In this document: in pieces, positions 25,951 through 36,427 of the stretch
Numbering within the stretch: position 1 is the stretch's first letter
Layout of the letters: each line of letters starts with the position of its first letter
Source of the DNA: Acidobacteriota bacterium
GTDB lineage: Bacteria > Acidobacteriota > Terriglobia > Bryobacterales > Bryobacteraceae
Length of the DNA stretch: 36,699 bases
Reading direction: 5' to 3'
Assembly: GCA_016201205.1 (NCBI GenBank)
Contig: JACQDF010000013.1
Coordinates: 1 to 36,699 of the forward strand
The notes under the pieces: generated by a model
The model's database searches: none
The model's input: only the letters and a program-made list of their open reading frames with translations
What the model was told of the DNA's origin: nothing
Position numbers and translations under genes: made by a program

Positions 25951-26177
25951 CGAACCTCAATCTCCTTCGGCTGCTCCCCTTCCAGCTCTTTCTGCAATTG
26001 GACAAGTTTGACGAAGTCGCTCAACGTCACCTTGAAATCCTCCTTCGTGACCTGCCCTCCCATCCGCTTCAGCAGATGGTGGATGATCTCGGACTTTGTC
26101 AGGATCTTTTCCTTCGGCTGGCTTTCCTTCGCCTTTTTCCTGCTCTTTCTCATCGCTCCTTCATCGTCTCCAGCCAC
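25908..26177 (-). CDS. Small basic protein in terminase small-subunit position
   Basis: This is the first gene of the operon, 89 aa. The GTG start at 26177 has an AGGAGG ribosome binding site ten bases upstream. An internal ATG at 26153 (81 aa) has AGGAG only two bases away and is less likely. The N-terminus is very basic (MRKSRKKAKESQPKEK), followed by helices (TKSEIIHHLLKRMGGQ, SDFVKLVQLQKELEGEQPKE). Size, charge and place before terL suggest a DNA-binding small terminase, but no family was recognised. Confidence 0.5.
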   Translation of the reverse strand: MAGDDEGAMRKSRKKAKESQPKEKILTKSEIIHHLLKRMGGQVTKEDFKVTLSDFVKLVQLQKELEGEQPKEIEVRWVDGTEPDDAGKS

Positions 26178-26260
26178 CGGGTGCCGTCCTCCTGACTAAA
26201 AGGTACCAATCTCTCTTTGCGCTCCTGCCCGCTCTGCCAACCTATCCTCCTGTTTTTTCA

Positions 26261-26290
26261 ATTAGTTGCGATTTTGAATCGCACTGTGAA
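26261..26290 (-). promoter_or_regulatory. Candidate promoter of the phage-like operon
   Basis: On the minus strand TTCACA (26290-26285, five of six matches to TTGACA) is followed after 18 bases by ACTAAT (26266-26261, four of six to TATAAT). Transcription would start near 26254 and leave a 5' leader of about 75 bases before the GTG at 26177. That leader holds two AGGAGG sequences. Motif-based only. Confidence 0.38.
26268..26282. promoter_or_regulatory. Perfect palindrome in the promoter spacer, possible operator
   Basis: GCGATTTTGAATCGC is a perfect 6+3+6 inverted repeat lying between the candidate -35 and -10 of the phage-like operon. Its place suits a repressor site. No repressor gene is in the operon, so a chromosomal regulator would have to bind it. 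The rest of 26291-26502 is gene-free; TTGCAT (26449) and TACGCT (26472) with a 17-base spacer are a possible but weak ilv promoter there. Confidence 0.42.
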
Positions 26291-26502
26291 CGCTCCCACG
26301 CCTCCCGCCGCCTACCCCATCAGCCAGATCGTAATTGATTGATATGCAAGGATATTCTCGGTCTGCTTTTCCCTCCTCGCACCTGCTCTCCTCCCCCTTC
26401 CCCGGGCTCCCAAATAACAGCATAAACTCATTTAATGCGCCAGCCCCCTTGCATTTGAGACTCCCCTGTTCTACGCTCTCCTTAGGGGATTCCTTGCTCA
26501 CT

Positions 26503-26592
26503 ATGGATCGCTCAAGCCAACTGTCGGTTAGCGAGGCGCTCCCTGTTCTCACGGGCATCATTATTCTGGTCATCGTAGCCGGCCCCGCCTGA
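26503..26592 (+). CDS. ilv operon leader peptide (attenuator peptide)
   Basis: The 29-codon frame (ATG 26503, TGA 26590-26592) reads MDRSSQLSVSEALPVLTGII followed by ILVIVAGPA. Its second half has a run of regulatory amino acids, Leu-Thr-Gly-Ile-Ile-Ile-Leu-Val-Ile-Val. AGGGGA at 26484-26489 could serve as a ribosome binding site. A terminator hairpin follows directly and ilvB starts 134 bases downstream, the arrangement of enteric ilvL and ivbL leaders. Ribosome stalling at the Ile/Val/Leu codons when charged tRNAs are scarce would favour the antiterminator. The peptide itself needs no other function. Confidence 0.8.
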   Translation: MDRSSQLSVSEALPVLTGIIILVIVAGPA

Positions 26593-26662
26593 GCTACCTG
26601 GAAATTAAGCAGTTCCAGGCCACTGGCGGGGCGATCCAAACCGGCCGGTGGCCCTTTTTTTT
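26582..26662 (+). terminator. Transcription attenuator of ilvBNC-cimA (antiterminator/terminator pair)
   Basis: The terminator stem is GGCCACTGGC (26618-26627) with GCCGGTGGCC (26644-26653), ten pairs with one G-U, followed by eight T (26655-26662). The competing antiterminator is GCCCCGCC (26582-26589, the last leader codons) with GGCGGGGC (26625-26632), a perfect 8-bp match that takes three bases of the terminator's left arm. A third stem, CCTGGAA (26597-26603) with TTCCAGG (26613-26619), lies between. A ribosome finishing the leader covers 26582-26589 and allows termination; one stalled on the Ile/Val run leaves it free. Confidence 0.82.
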
Positions 26663-26726
26663 GATCCCCGCATCCCGAATTCAGGATGCGATGCGTTCAG
26701 CGAAACTTTGGAAAGGATTCTTCTTT

Positions 26727-28457
26727 ATGTCCAACCTGATGAGCGGCGCGAGAATGTTGCTGGAGTGTCTGGCCCGTGAAGGCGTCGACGTGATGTTCGG
26801 TTATCCAGGCGGCGTCACCCTCCCCCTTTATGACGCTATGTACGACCACCAGGTCCGTCACGTCCTCGTCCGCCATGAGGAGAACGCCGCTTTTGCCGCC
26901 GAAGGCTACGCTCGTTCTACCGGCAAAGCCGGCGTCTGCTGCGCAACCTCAGGGCCCGGCGCCACCAATCTGGTCACCGGCCTCGTCGACGCCATGATGG
27001 ACTCGATCCCCATCGTCGCCATTACCGGCCAGGTCACCTCCAAGCTCATCGGCAGCGATGCCTTCCAGGAAGCGGATACATTCGGCATCACCCGTTCCTG
27101 CACCAAGCATAACTTCCTCGTCAAAACCATCGCCGACCTCCCTCAGATCGTCCACGAAGCCTTCTACATCGCCTCCACTGGACGCCCCGGTCCGGTCCTC
27201 ATCGACATCCACAAGGACGTGTTCCAGGCCCAAGGTCACTACGCCCCGGTTCATGCCATCCACTTGCCTGGCTACAAGCTCGTCACCGATGGACACTCCG
27301 GCCAGATCAGGCGCGCTGCCCAGATGATCTGGGAATCGCAGCGTCCTTTCGTTTACGCCGGTGGCGGGATCATCGCCTCGGCGGCTCACGAGGAGCTCGC
27401 CCGGCTTGTCGAAACCGTCGACGCCCCCGCCGTCTGCACTCTCATGGGCCTTGGCAGCCTCCCGTCCTCGCACCCCAACTTCATCAGCATGCCCGGCATG
27501 CACGGCAGCTATGCCGCCAACATGGGAATGACTCATGCCGACTTGCTCATTGCACTCGGCGTCCGTTTCGACGACCGCGTCACCGGTCGCCTGGCCGCTT
27601 TCGCCCCGCGCGCCAAAGTCATTCATGTCGACATCGATCCCGCGGAAATCGGCAAGAATCGTGCCCCCGACCTCCCCATCGTCGGCGACCTCAAGAAAGT
27701 TCTGCCCAAGCTCATCAAGAGCCTTCTCGATCTGAAGCCCTCCTCGGGTGACCTCAACACGCTGCACCGCCGCGCGTGGTGGAAGCAGATCAAAGAGTGG
27801 CAAGCCGAGCACCCGCTCACTCCCTCCTTCTCCGCCACTGAAATCAAGCCCCAGCATCTCATGGTCGAAATCGACCGCCTCTCGGGCGGCGAAGCCATCG
27901 TCTCTGCCGACGTCGGCCAGCATCAGATGTGGGCTGCCCAGTTCATTCGCTTCAACCATCCCCGCCTTTGGCTCAACTCGGGCGGCCTCGGCGCCATGGG
28001 ATTCGGCTTGCCCTCCGCCATCGGAGCCCAGTTCGCCCGGCCCGACAAGCTCGTCTTCGCCATCCTTGGGGACGGCGGCTTCCAGATGTCCGTCCCTGAG
28101 CTCGCCACCATTTCCAGCCATGGCCTCCCCATTAAGATCATCGTCATGAACAACGGCTACCTCGGCATGGTCCGCCAGTGGCAGGAGCTGTTTTACAACA
28201 ACCGGCTGTGCGCCGTCGAGCTCGATTCTTTCCCTGACGCCGATCTTCTCGCTCGCGCCTATGGGTTCAAGGGCCGCACCATTGACAAGCCCTCCGAGCT
28301 GAGCGACGCTCTCCACGACGCCGTACGCGAGCCTGGCCCATATCTGCTCAATGTCAGAGTTGCGCCTTGCGACAACGTGTATCCCATGGTCCCCTCCGGC
28401 GGCGCTATCAACGAAATGGTCCTCGGTCCGCCGCAGCCCGTTGCCGTTCCTAACTAG
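26727..28457 (+). CDS. ilvB: Acetolactate synthase, large (catalytic) subunit
   Basis: This is the ThDP enzyme condensing pyruvate with pyruvate (valine, leucine) or with 2-oxobutyrate (isoleucine). The protein is 576 aa from ATG 26727, with GGAAAGGA eight bases upstream. The catalytic Glu51 lies in RHEENAAFAAEGYAR. The FAD/central domain and the C-terminal ThDP motif GDGGFQMSVPELATI…MNNGYLGMVRQWQ are complete. The frame is open upstream to a TTG at 26661, but that overlaps the attenuator T-tract. Expression should be controlled by the leader attenuator. The regulatory subunit follows after 13 bases. Confidence 0.96.
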   Translation: MSNLMSGARMLLECLAREGVDVMFGYPGGVTLPLYDAMYDHQVRHVLVRHEENAAFAAEGYARSTGKAGVCCATSGPGATNLVTGLVDAMMDSIPIVAITGQVTSKLIGSDAFQEADTFGITRSCTKHNFLVKTIADLPQIVHEAFYIASTGRPGPVLIDIHKDVFQAQGHYAPVHAIHLPGYKLVTDGHSGQIRRAAQMIWESQRPFVYAGGGIIASAAHEELARLVETVDAPAVCTLMGLGSLPSSHPNFISMPGMHGSYAANMGMTHADLLIALGVRFDDRVTGRLAAFAPRAKVIHVDIDPAEIGKNRAPDLPIVGDLKKVLPKLIKSLLDLKPSSGDLNTLHRRAWWKQIKEWQAEHPLTPSFSATEIKPQHLMVEIDRLSGGEAIVSADVGQHQMWAAQFIRFNHPRLWLNSGGLGAMGFGLPSAIGAQFARPDKLVFAILGDGGFQMSVPELATISSHGLPIKIIVMNNGYLGMVRQWQELFYNNRLCAVELDSFPDADLLARAYGFKGRTIDKPSELSDALHDAVREPGPYLLNVRVAPCDNVYPMVPSGGAINEMVLGPPQPVAVPN

Positions 28458-28470
28458 CCCGGGGGTGCCT

Positions 28471-30040
<1,570 letters not shown>

Positions 30041-30069
30041 GCCTCCGGCCTGCCTATACAAACATCGCC

Positions 30070-31680
30070 ATGAAAATCTTCACCTTCGATACCACCCTCC
30101 GCGACGGCACCCAAGGCGAAGCCGTCTCCTTCTCCGTCGACGACAAGCTCGTCATTGCCCAGAAGCTCGATGAGCTCGGCATCGACTACATCGAAGGCGG
30201 CTGGCCCGGCTCCAATCCCCGTGATAAGGAATTCTTCGCCCGCGCTCGCGAGCTTCGCTTGCGGCACTCCAAGCTCACCGCCTTCGGCTCCACTCGCTTC
30301 GCCCGCAATACCGTCGCCCAGGACCCTAACGTCCGCCAGCTCCTCGAAGCCGGCGTCCCCGCTGTCTCCATCTTCGGCAAGAGCTGGGATCTCCATGTGC
30401 ACCGCGCTCTCGGCATCACCCTCGACGAAAACCTCGCCCTGATTTCTGAAACCGTCAGACACTTGAAAGAGCACGGCAAGGAAGTGGTCTACGACGCAGA
30501 GCACTTCTTCGACGGCTACAACGCCAATCCCGACTATGCCCTCAAGACTCTCGATGCCGCCAAACTTGCCGCTGCCGATGTGCTCTGCCTCTGCGACACC
30601 AACGGCGGCATGATCCCCGCCCGTCTCGTCGAGATCGTCGCCGAGGTTCGCAAGCGCTTTGACGGCATCCTCGGCATCCACACCCACAATGACTCCGATT
30701 GCGCTGTCGCCAACACCATCGCCGCCGTCGAACAGGGCGTCACCCACGTCCAGGGTTGCTTCAACGGTTATGGCGAGCGGTGCGGCAACGCCAACCTCTG
30801 CTCCATCATCGCCAACCTCGAGCTGAAGCTCGGCCATACCACCATCGGCCCTGAAAAGCTCCAGCACCTCTCCACTGTCGCTCGCTTCATCGCCGAGCTC
30901 GCCAATCTCCCGGTCCGCGGGGATCAGCCCTACGTCGGCCGCAGCGCTTTCGCTCACAAAGGCGGCATCCACGTCAGCGCTGTTCTCAAGGATTCCGCTA
31001 CCTACGAACACATCCGCCCTGATGCCGTCGGCAATCGCCAGCGCGTCCTGCTCAGCGACTTGAGCGGCCGCGGCAACATCCTCTACAAACTCAAGCAGCA
31101 CGGCCTCATGGACCGCCTCGACGAAAAAGCCCACCGCGAGCTGCTCGAGCGCATCAAGCACCTGGAGTTCCTCGGCTACGAGCTCGAGGCGGCCGAAGGC
31201 ACCTTCGAGCTCCTCGTTCGCGAAGTCCTGCATCCCGGTTTGAACCTCTTCGATGTCGTGTCCTACGAGGTCACAACCCGCAGCCCTTCCGGCAAAGACT
31301 CCCAGACCTTCGCCTCCGTCACTGTCAAGGCCAAGGATGGCATCCACTCAGCCACCGCCAGCGGCCACGGCCCCGTCAACGCACTTGACCTTTGCCTGCG
31401 CCAGTGCCTCTCTCAGCTTTACCCGGCCATCTCCAGCGTCCGCCTCACCGACTACAAAGTCCGTGTTCTCGACTCCAAAAAGGGCACCGCCGCCAAAGTC
31501 CGCGTCCTCATCGAATGGTCTGACCACAAGCGGAGCTGGGCCACGGTCGGTGTTTCCGACAATGTAATCAGCGCAAGCTGGCACGCCCTGGTGGACGCGA
31601 TTCGCCTTGAACTCATGCGCGCTCTCGAAAAAGATGACACCATCGAGCGCGTCGTCGAGGACTACTGTTGGGGGGTATAA
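30070..31680 (+). CDS. cimA: (R)-citramalate synthase
   Basis: This 536-aa member of the isopropylmalate/homocitrate synthase family condenses pyruvate and acetyl-CoA to citramalate, opening the threonine-independent route to 2-oxobutyrate and isoleucine. The DTTLRDGTQGEAVSFS motif is at the N-terminus, with GGWPGSNPRD (typical of CimA rather than LeuA) and the metal motif HTHNDSDCAVAN. A C-terminal LeuA-type regulatory domain (about 400-520) probably binds isoleucine. It follows ilvC by 29 bases, so the operon holds a full feed into isoleucine. LeuA is the alternative, but the GGWPG motif and length favour CimA. Confidence 0.9.
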   Translation: MKIFTFDTTLRDGTQGEAVSFSVDDKLVIAQKLDELGIDYIEGGWPGSNPRDKEFFARARELRLRHSKLTAFGSTRFARNTVAQDPNVRQLLEAGVPAVSIFGKSWDLHVHRALGITLDENLALISETVRHLKEHGKEVVYDAEHFFDGYNANPDYALKTLDAAKLAAADVLCLCDTNGGMIPARLVEIVAEVRKRFDGILGIHTHNDSDCAVANTIAAVEQGVTHVQGCFNGYGERCGNANLCSIIANLELKLGHTTIGPEKLQHLSTVARFIAELANLPVRGDQPYVGRSAFAHKGGIHVSAVLKDSATYEHIRPDAVGNRQRVLLSDLSGRGNILYKLKQHGLMDRLDEKAHRELLERIKHLEFLGYELEAAEGTFELLVREVLHPGLNLFDVVSYEVTTRSPSGKDSQTFASVTVKAKDGIHSATASGHGPVNALDLCLRQCLSQLYPAISSVRLTDYKVRVLDSKKGTAAKVRVLIEWSDHKRSWATVGVSDNVISASWHALVDAIRLELMRALEKDDTIERVVEDYCWGV

Positions 31681-31692
31681 TTACTCCTCGTA

Positions 31693-32238
31693 ATGCGCCT
31701 CTTCCTCTCCCGACGCATCCCCGAATTCACCCGCCTGCTCCTGATCGAGAGCGGCTCCCGCTACATCCTCGACAATCTTCTCCCAGGCCTCTACCAGATC
31801 TACAAGGACAAGCTCCAGGTCGATCTCGTCACCTGCTTTCAGGGCGAGCCCGCCGGTCTGAGACAATCCGCCCGCATCTACCGCGTCTGGGACTACCCGG
31901 ACTCATCCTCGCGGGAGCGCCTTCTTCGGGAGCTCCGCGCCCATCACTACACCGTCTGCGGCATCATCTGCTCCGGCGAGCCTGTCATGACGAAGTGGAA
32001 ATGGTGGCTCGCTCTCCGGATCCCAGCCAAGGTTTTCATACTCAACGAAAACGGCGACTACTATTGGTTTGATTACAGCAACTGGCGGATGATGCTCCAC
32101 TTCGTCTTTTTCCGCTTGGGCCTCACCGGCGCTGACGCCGTCACCACCATCACCCGCCTCTTGATGTTTCCCTTCACCCTTTGCTATCTCTTGCTCTACG
32201 CAGCCATCATCCATCTCCGCAGGAAGGTCCGTGCATGA
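31693..32238 (+). CDS. Hypothetical protein with C-terminal membrane segment
   Basis: This 181-aa protein is not recognised. The N-terminal ~120 residues resemble a Rossmann-like, glycosyltransferase-like half domain (FTRLLLIESGSRYILDNLLP, VDLVTCFQGEPAGL). A Trp/Tyr-rich stretch follows (TKWKWWLALRIPAKVFILNE, YYWFDYSNWRMMLHFVFFRL), and a hydrophobic segment near the end (LLMFPFTLCYLLLYAAIIHL) with basic residues after it suggests anchoring in the inner membrane. It lies 12 bases after cimA and overlaps the next gene by ATGA, so it is probably in the same transcript. It is too short for a complete glycosyltransferase. Confidence 0.6.
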   Translation: MRLFLSRRIPEFTRLLLIESGSRYILDNLLPGLYQIYKDKLQVDLVTCFQGEPAGLRQSARIYRVWDYPDSSSRERLLRELRAHHYTVCGIICSGEPVMTKWKWWLALRIPAKVFILNENGDYYWFDYSNWRMMLHFVFFRLGLTGADAVTTITRLLMFPFTLCYLLLYAAIIHLRRKVRA

Positions 32239-33203
32239 AAGCGATCCTTGTCCGTCAATGTGGTGGTCCCGAGCAACTAATCGTGGAGGACGTTCCGGTC
32301 TCCAAACCCGGTCCTGGCCAGGTTCTCATCAGGAATGCCTCTTCCGGCGTCAACTTCATCGATATCTACTTCCGCACCGGCCTCTACAAAGCCGATCCGC
32401 CTTTCACCCCCGGCATGGAAGCTGCTGGAACCGTCGAGGCTGTCGGGCCCCAGGTCTCCGACTTTGCACCCGGTGACCGCGTCGCTTATGCCATGACCCG
32501 CGGATCCTACGCCGAGTACTCGATCGTTCCCGCCGCCACCACCGTCAAAGTCCCGGATGGAGTCGACCTCGCGGCCGCCGCCGCCGCCATGCTTCAGGGC
32601 ATGACCGCCCACTACCTCTCCCACTCCACATTCCCGCTCCAGAAAGGTCACACTGCCTTGATCCATGCAGCCGCCGGAGGAACCGGCGCTCTTCTCGTCC
32701 AGATGGCGAAGATGCTCGGAGCCCGCGTCATCGGCGCCGCTGGCAACCGGCAAAAGGCCGATCGCGCCCGCGCCGTCGGCGCCGACGAAGTGATCATCTA
32801 CACCGAGCAGGATCTTGAGACGGAAGCACGCCGCCTCACTGCCGCAACAGGAGTCGATGTCGTCTACGATTCTGTCGGCGCCGCCACCTTCGAAAAGAGC
32901 CTCGGTTGTCTTCGCCCTCGCGGCATGATGGTCACTTTCGGCAACGCTTCCGGAGCCGTGCCGCCGATCCTCCCGCTCATCCTCAGTACCAGGGGCTCGC
33001 TCTTCCTCACTCGCCCCACGCTGGCCAACTACACCTCGACTCGCGAAGAACTCCTCTGGCGCGCCGGCGATGTCTTCCGCTGGGTTTCCTCCGGCGCCCT
33101 GAAGCTGCACATTCACAAAACCTATTCGCTCGAAGAGGCCCCGCAAGCCCATCGCGATCTGGAAGGCCGGGCTACCACCGGGAAGCTCTTGATCGGGCTC
33201 TGA
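32235..33203 (+). CDS. NADPH:quinone oxidoreductase (zeta-crystallin-like MDR family)
   Basis: This 322-aa zinc-free medium-chain dehydrogenase/reductase reduces quinones with NADPH. The N-terminal catalytic fold is typical (MKAILVRQCGGPEQLIVEDV, SSGVNFIDIYFRTGLYKADP), as is the nucleotide motif HAAAGGTGALLVQMAKMLGA. It lacks the zinc-ligand cysteines of alcohol dehydrogenases. The start ATG 32235 overlaps the previous stop (ATGA). The physiological quinone or enone substrate is unknown. Confidence 0.9.
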   Translation: MKAILVRQCGGPEQLIVEDVPVSKPGPGQVLIRNASSGVNFIDIYFRTGLYKADPPFTPGMEAAGTVEAVGPQVSDFAPGDRVAYAMTRGSYAEYSIVPAATTVKVPDGVDLAAAAAAMLQGMTAHYLSHSTFPLQKGHTALIHAAAGGTGALLVQMAKMLGARVIGAAGNRQKADRARAVGADEVIIYTEQDLETEARRLTAATGVDVVYDSVGAATFEKSLGCLRPRGMMVTFGNASGAVPPILPLILSTRGSLFLTRPTLANYTSTREELLWRAGDVFRWVSSGALKLHIHKTYSLEEAPQAHRDLEGRATTGKLLIGL

Positions 33204-33294
33204 TGGTACACTAGCTAGCTCGCACAGGCCGGGCCGGCCTCCATACCGGTGAGGAACAAGCCGGCTCCCGGCAGGCCCGGCGCGTTGTGCGAGC

Positions 33295-33398
33295 GTGTTC
33301 CTTAGAGGCGCAAAGGCCGCGTCCCGCGGCGCCAAGCCGTTGAGGAACACCGGAGTGTTCCTGCCGCGGGCGCGGTCCGTTTTGCGCGTGTTCCTTAG
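33295..33398. repeat. Long imperfect inverted repeat flanked by an 11-base direct repeat
   Basis: The direct repeat GTGTTCCTTAG occurs at 33295-33305 and 33388-33398. Between them are nested arms: GCGCAAA (33308-33314) with TTTGCGC (33381-33387), CCCGCGGC (33323-33330) with GCCGCGGG (33363-33370), and AGGAACAC (33343-33350) with GTGTTCCT (33355-33362) around a CGGA loop. A related GAGGAACA word at 33251 starts a second, weaker unit. It lies directly upstream of the peptidase gene and could be an mRNA leader structure or a small palindromic mobile element. Confidence 0.7.
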
Positions 33399-33411
33399 GA
33401 GGTGCTCCTGC

Positions 33412-34494
33412 TTGCAAAGCTACGAAATCCTTTCCCGCCGGCGCCGCTTGGCCGCCGAATTCCCGGATCACAAGCTCGATGCTCTGCTCGTCACCAACCT
33501 CGTCAACGTTCGCTATCTGACTGGCTTTACCGGCAGTAATGCCCTGCTTGTGCTTTCCGGCTCAGGCTCCGTCCTCTTTACCGATCCCCGCTACACCATC
33601 CAGGCTGCCGAGCAAACCGACTGCGATGTTCGCACCGTCCGCAGCGAGCTTCTACCCGTCATTTCCGCCTTCCTCGCTCGGAAACGCTTCCGCTCCATCG
33701 GCTTCGAGCACAAGGATATCTCGTTTCATGCCTATGACTTCCTGAAACAGAAGCTGCGCCTTGGCGTGGACCTCAAGCCCACTGAGGACCTGGTCAAGGC
33801 CCACCGCATGGTCAAATCCCAAGCTGAAATCGACTTGATCCGCCGCTCCGTCCAAACCAGCTCCAGGGCCTTCTCTCTCGCTCTTCGACGCCTTCGCCCC
33901 GGAATGCTCGAGTCGGAATTCGCCGCCGAGATCGACTACCAGATGCGCCGCCTCGGCGCAGAAAAAACCGCCTTTGAAACCATCGTCGCCTCCGGTCCCC
34001 GCTCCGCGCTCCCTCACGCCCGCCCCACCTCAACCCCCATTCCGCCTGATCAGCTACTATTGATAGACATGGGCGCCACCCAGGACGGCTATACCAGCGA
34101 CATGACGCGCACCGTCTTTCTTGGCAACCCATCAGCCCGCTGGAAAACCGCCTATGAGGCCGTCCTCGAAGCCCAACTCGCCGCCATCGGCGTAATCCGC
34201 GACGGCGTCCGGTCCACGCTGCCGGACCGCGAGGCCCGCAAAGTGCTTCAACACTACAACCTGGACAAAACCTTCACCCATTCCACCGGCCACGGCCTCG
34301 GCCTCGAGGTCCACGAAGCGCCCCGCCTTGGCAGGCGCGACAAATCCGTCCTTAAGGCCGGGATGGTTGTCACCGTCGAGCCGGGGATTTACCTGCATGG
34401 CAAGGGCGGCATCCGCATCGAGGACACCGTCCTGGTCACCGCCGGCGGCTGTGAGATTCTCACTCAGACCTCCAAGGACTTGACCGTCATCTGA
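33412..34494 (+). CDS. M24B family Xaa-Pro aminopeptidase/dipeptidase
   Basis: This cytoplasmic metallopeptidase removes or splits residues next to proline. The frame is open from 33295, but a perfect AGGAGGTG (33397-33404) stands seven bases before a TTG at 33412, where family homology begins (MQSYEILSRRRRLAAEF). That gives 360 aa, so TTG is the likely start. The creatinase N-domain (LLVTNLVNVRYLTGFTGSNA) precedes the pita-bread domain. Metal ligands are Asp219 (LLLIDMG), Asp230 (YTSDMTRT), His294 (STGHGLGLEVHE), Glu323 (VEPGIY) and Glu337 (RIEDTV). Together with accB and accC it occurs in an order often seen in bacteria (peptidase, accB, accC). Confidence 0.9.
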   Translation: MQSYEILSRRRRLAAEFPDHKLDALLVTNLVNVRYLTGFTGSNALLVLSGSGSVLFTDPRYTIQAAEQTDCDVRTVRSELLPVISAFLARKRFRSIGFEHKDISFHAYDFLKQKLRLGVDLKPTEDLVKAHRMVKSQAEIDLIRRSVQTSSRAFSLALRRLRPGMLESEFAAEIDYQMRRLGAEKTAFETIVASGPRSALPHARPTSTPIPPDQLLLIDMGATQDGYTSDMTRTVFLGNPSARWKTAYEAVLEAQLAAIGVIRDGVRSTLPDREARKVLQHYNLDKTFTHSTGHGLGLEVHEAPRLGRRDKSVLKAGMVVTVEPGIYLHGKGGIRIEDTVLVTAGGCEILTQTSKDLTVI

Positions 34495-34518
34495 TCAAGT
34501 CCCTAGGTTCATTGCCCA

Positions 34519-34998
34519 ATGACCATTGAAGAAATCAAAGAAATCATTCAGTTGTTGGTGGAAACCGGCGTCGCCGAAATCGAGGTACAGCGCGGCGAGA
34601 ACCGTGTCTGGATCAAAGGAGCCTCCTCCGGCCAGGACACACAGATCAGCTTGATGCCGGCATCGCCGGCGTCCCCCAACTCTTCAGTCCCTTATTCCGC
34701 CGCCCAGCTCCCCTCTCCGTCTCTTCCTTCCACCCCGCTTCCTCCGATCGAGGACAACCTGCCCGTCATCAAGTCGCCTATCGTGGGAACATTCTATGAA
34801 GCGCCGTCCGCTGGCACTCCTCCCTTTGTGAAGGCCGGCGATACCGTACAACCCGGTCAGGTCCTGTGCATCATCGAGTCGATGAAGTTGATGAACGAGA
34901 TCGAAGCCGAAGCTCCAGGAGTGATCGTGAAAAAGCTTGTCGACAACGGAAAGCCCGTCGAGTACGGCGAGGCTCTCTTCATCTACCGGCCCCTCTGA
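34519..34998 (+). CDS. accB: Biotin carboxyl carrier protein of acetyl-CoA carboxylase
   Basis: This is the 159-aa carrier of the carboxybiotin arm in fatty-acid synthesis. The N-terminal segment ([20 protein letters not shown]) binds the biotin carboxylase. A Pro/Ser-rich flexible linker runs at about 40-80, and the C-terminal biotinyl domain has the biotinylation lysine Lys123 in [14 protein letters not shown]. The start is ATG 34519, 24 bases after the peptidase stop. It is followed by accC after seven bases. Confidence 0.96.
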   Translation: MTIEEIKEIIQLLVETGVAEIEVQRGENRVWIKGASSGQDTQISLMPASPASPNSSVPYSAAQLPSPSLPSTPLPPIEDNLPVIKSPIVGTFYEAPSAGTPPFVKAGDTVQPGQVLCIIESMKLMNEIEAEAPGVIVKKLVDNGKPVEYGEALFIYRPL

Positions 34999-35005
34999 TC
35001 CTTCA

Positions 35006-36370
<1,365 letters not shown>

Positions 36371-36427
36371 GACGCCGGGATCGTTACGCTAAACTTGTCT
36401 CGAGCCCCGAGGGAGACGGCGCTATTG

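Noticed and set aside
9703..26177. Contractile injection system or tailocin
   Set aside because: No sheath, baseplate wedge, spike or AAA+ ATPase gene is present, while terminase, portal and capsid genes are; the tail module is of the non-contractile type.
26196..26240. 14-codon TTG-started frame on the minus strand behind an AGGAGG, ahead of the particle operon
   Set aside because: Spacing is good, but the peptide (MAERAGAQREIGTF) has no recognisable feature and a chance frame this short is common; kept only as a note on the leader.
9613..26700. Prophage attachment sites flanking the phage-like operon
   Set aside because: Comparing the borders (9613-9702 and 26178-26720) by eye showed no shared direct repeat, and no tRNA gene or integrase is present.
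26949..28316. 455-codon minus-strand open frame opposite ilvB
   Set aside because: It is an antisense shadow with biased Gly/Asp/Glu composition and no family motif.
33295..33411. N-terminal extension of the Xaa-Pro peptidase from GTG 33295
   Set aside because: Those 39 codons run through the inverted-repeat element, lack family similarity, and a near-perfect ribosome binding site serves the TTG at 33412.
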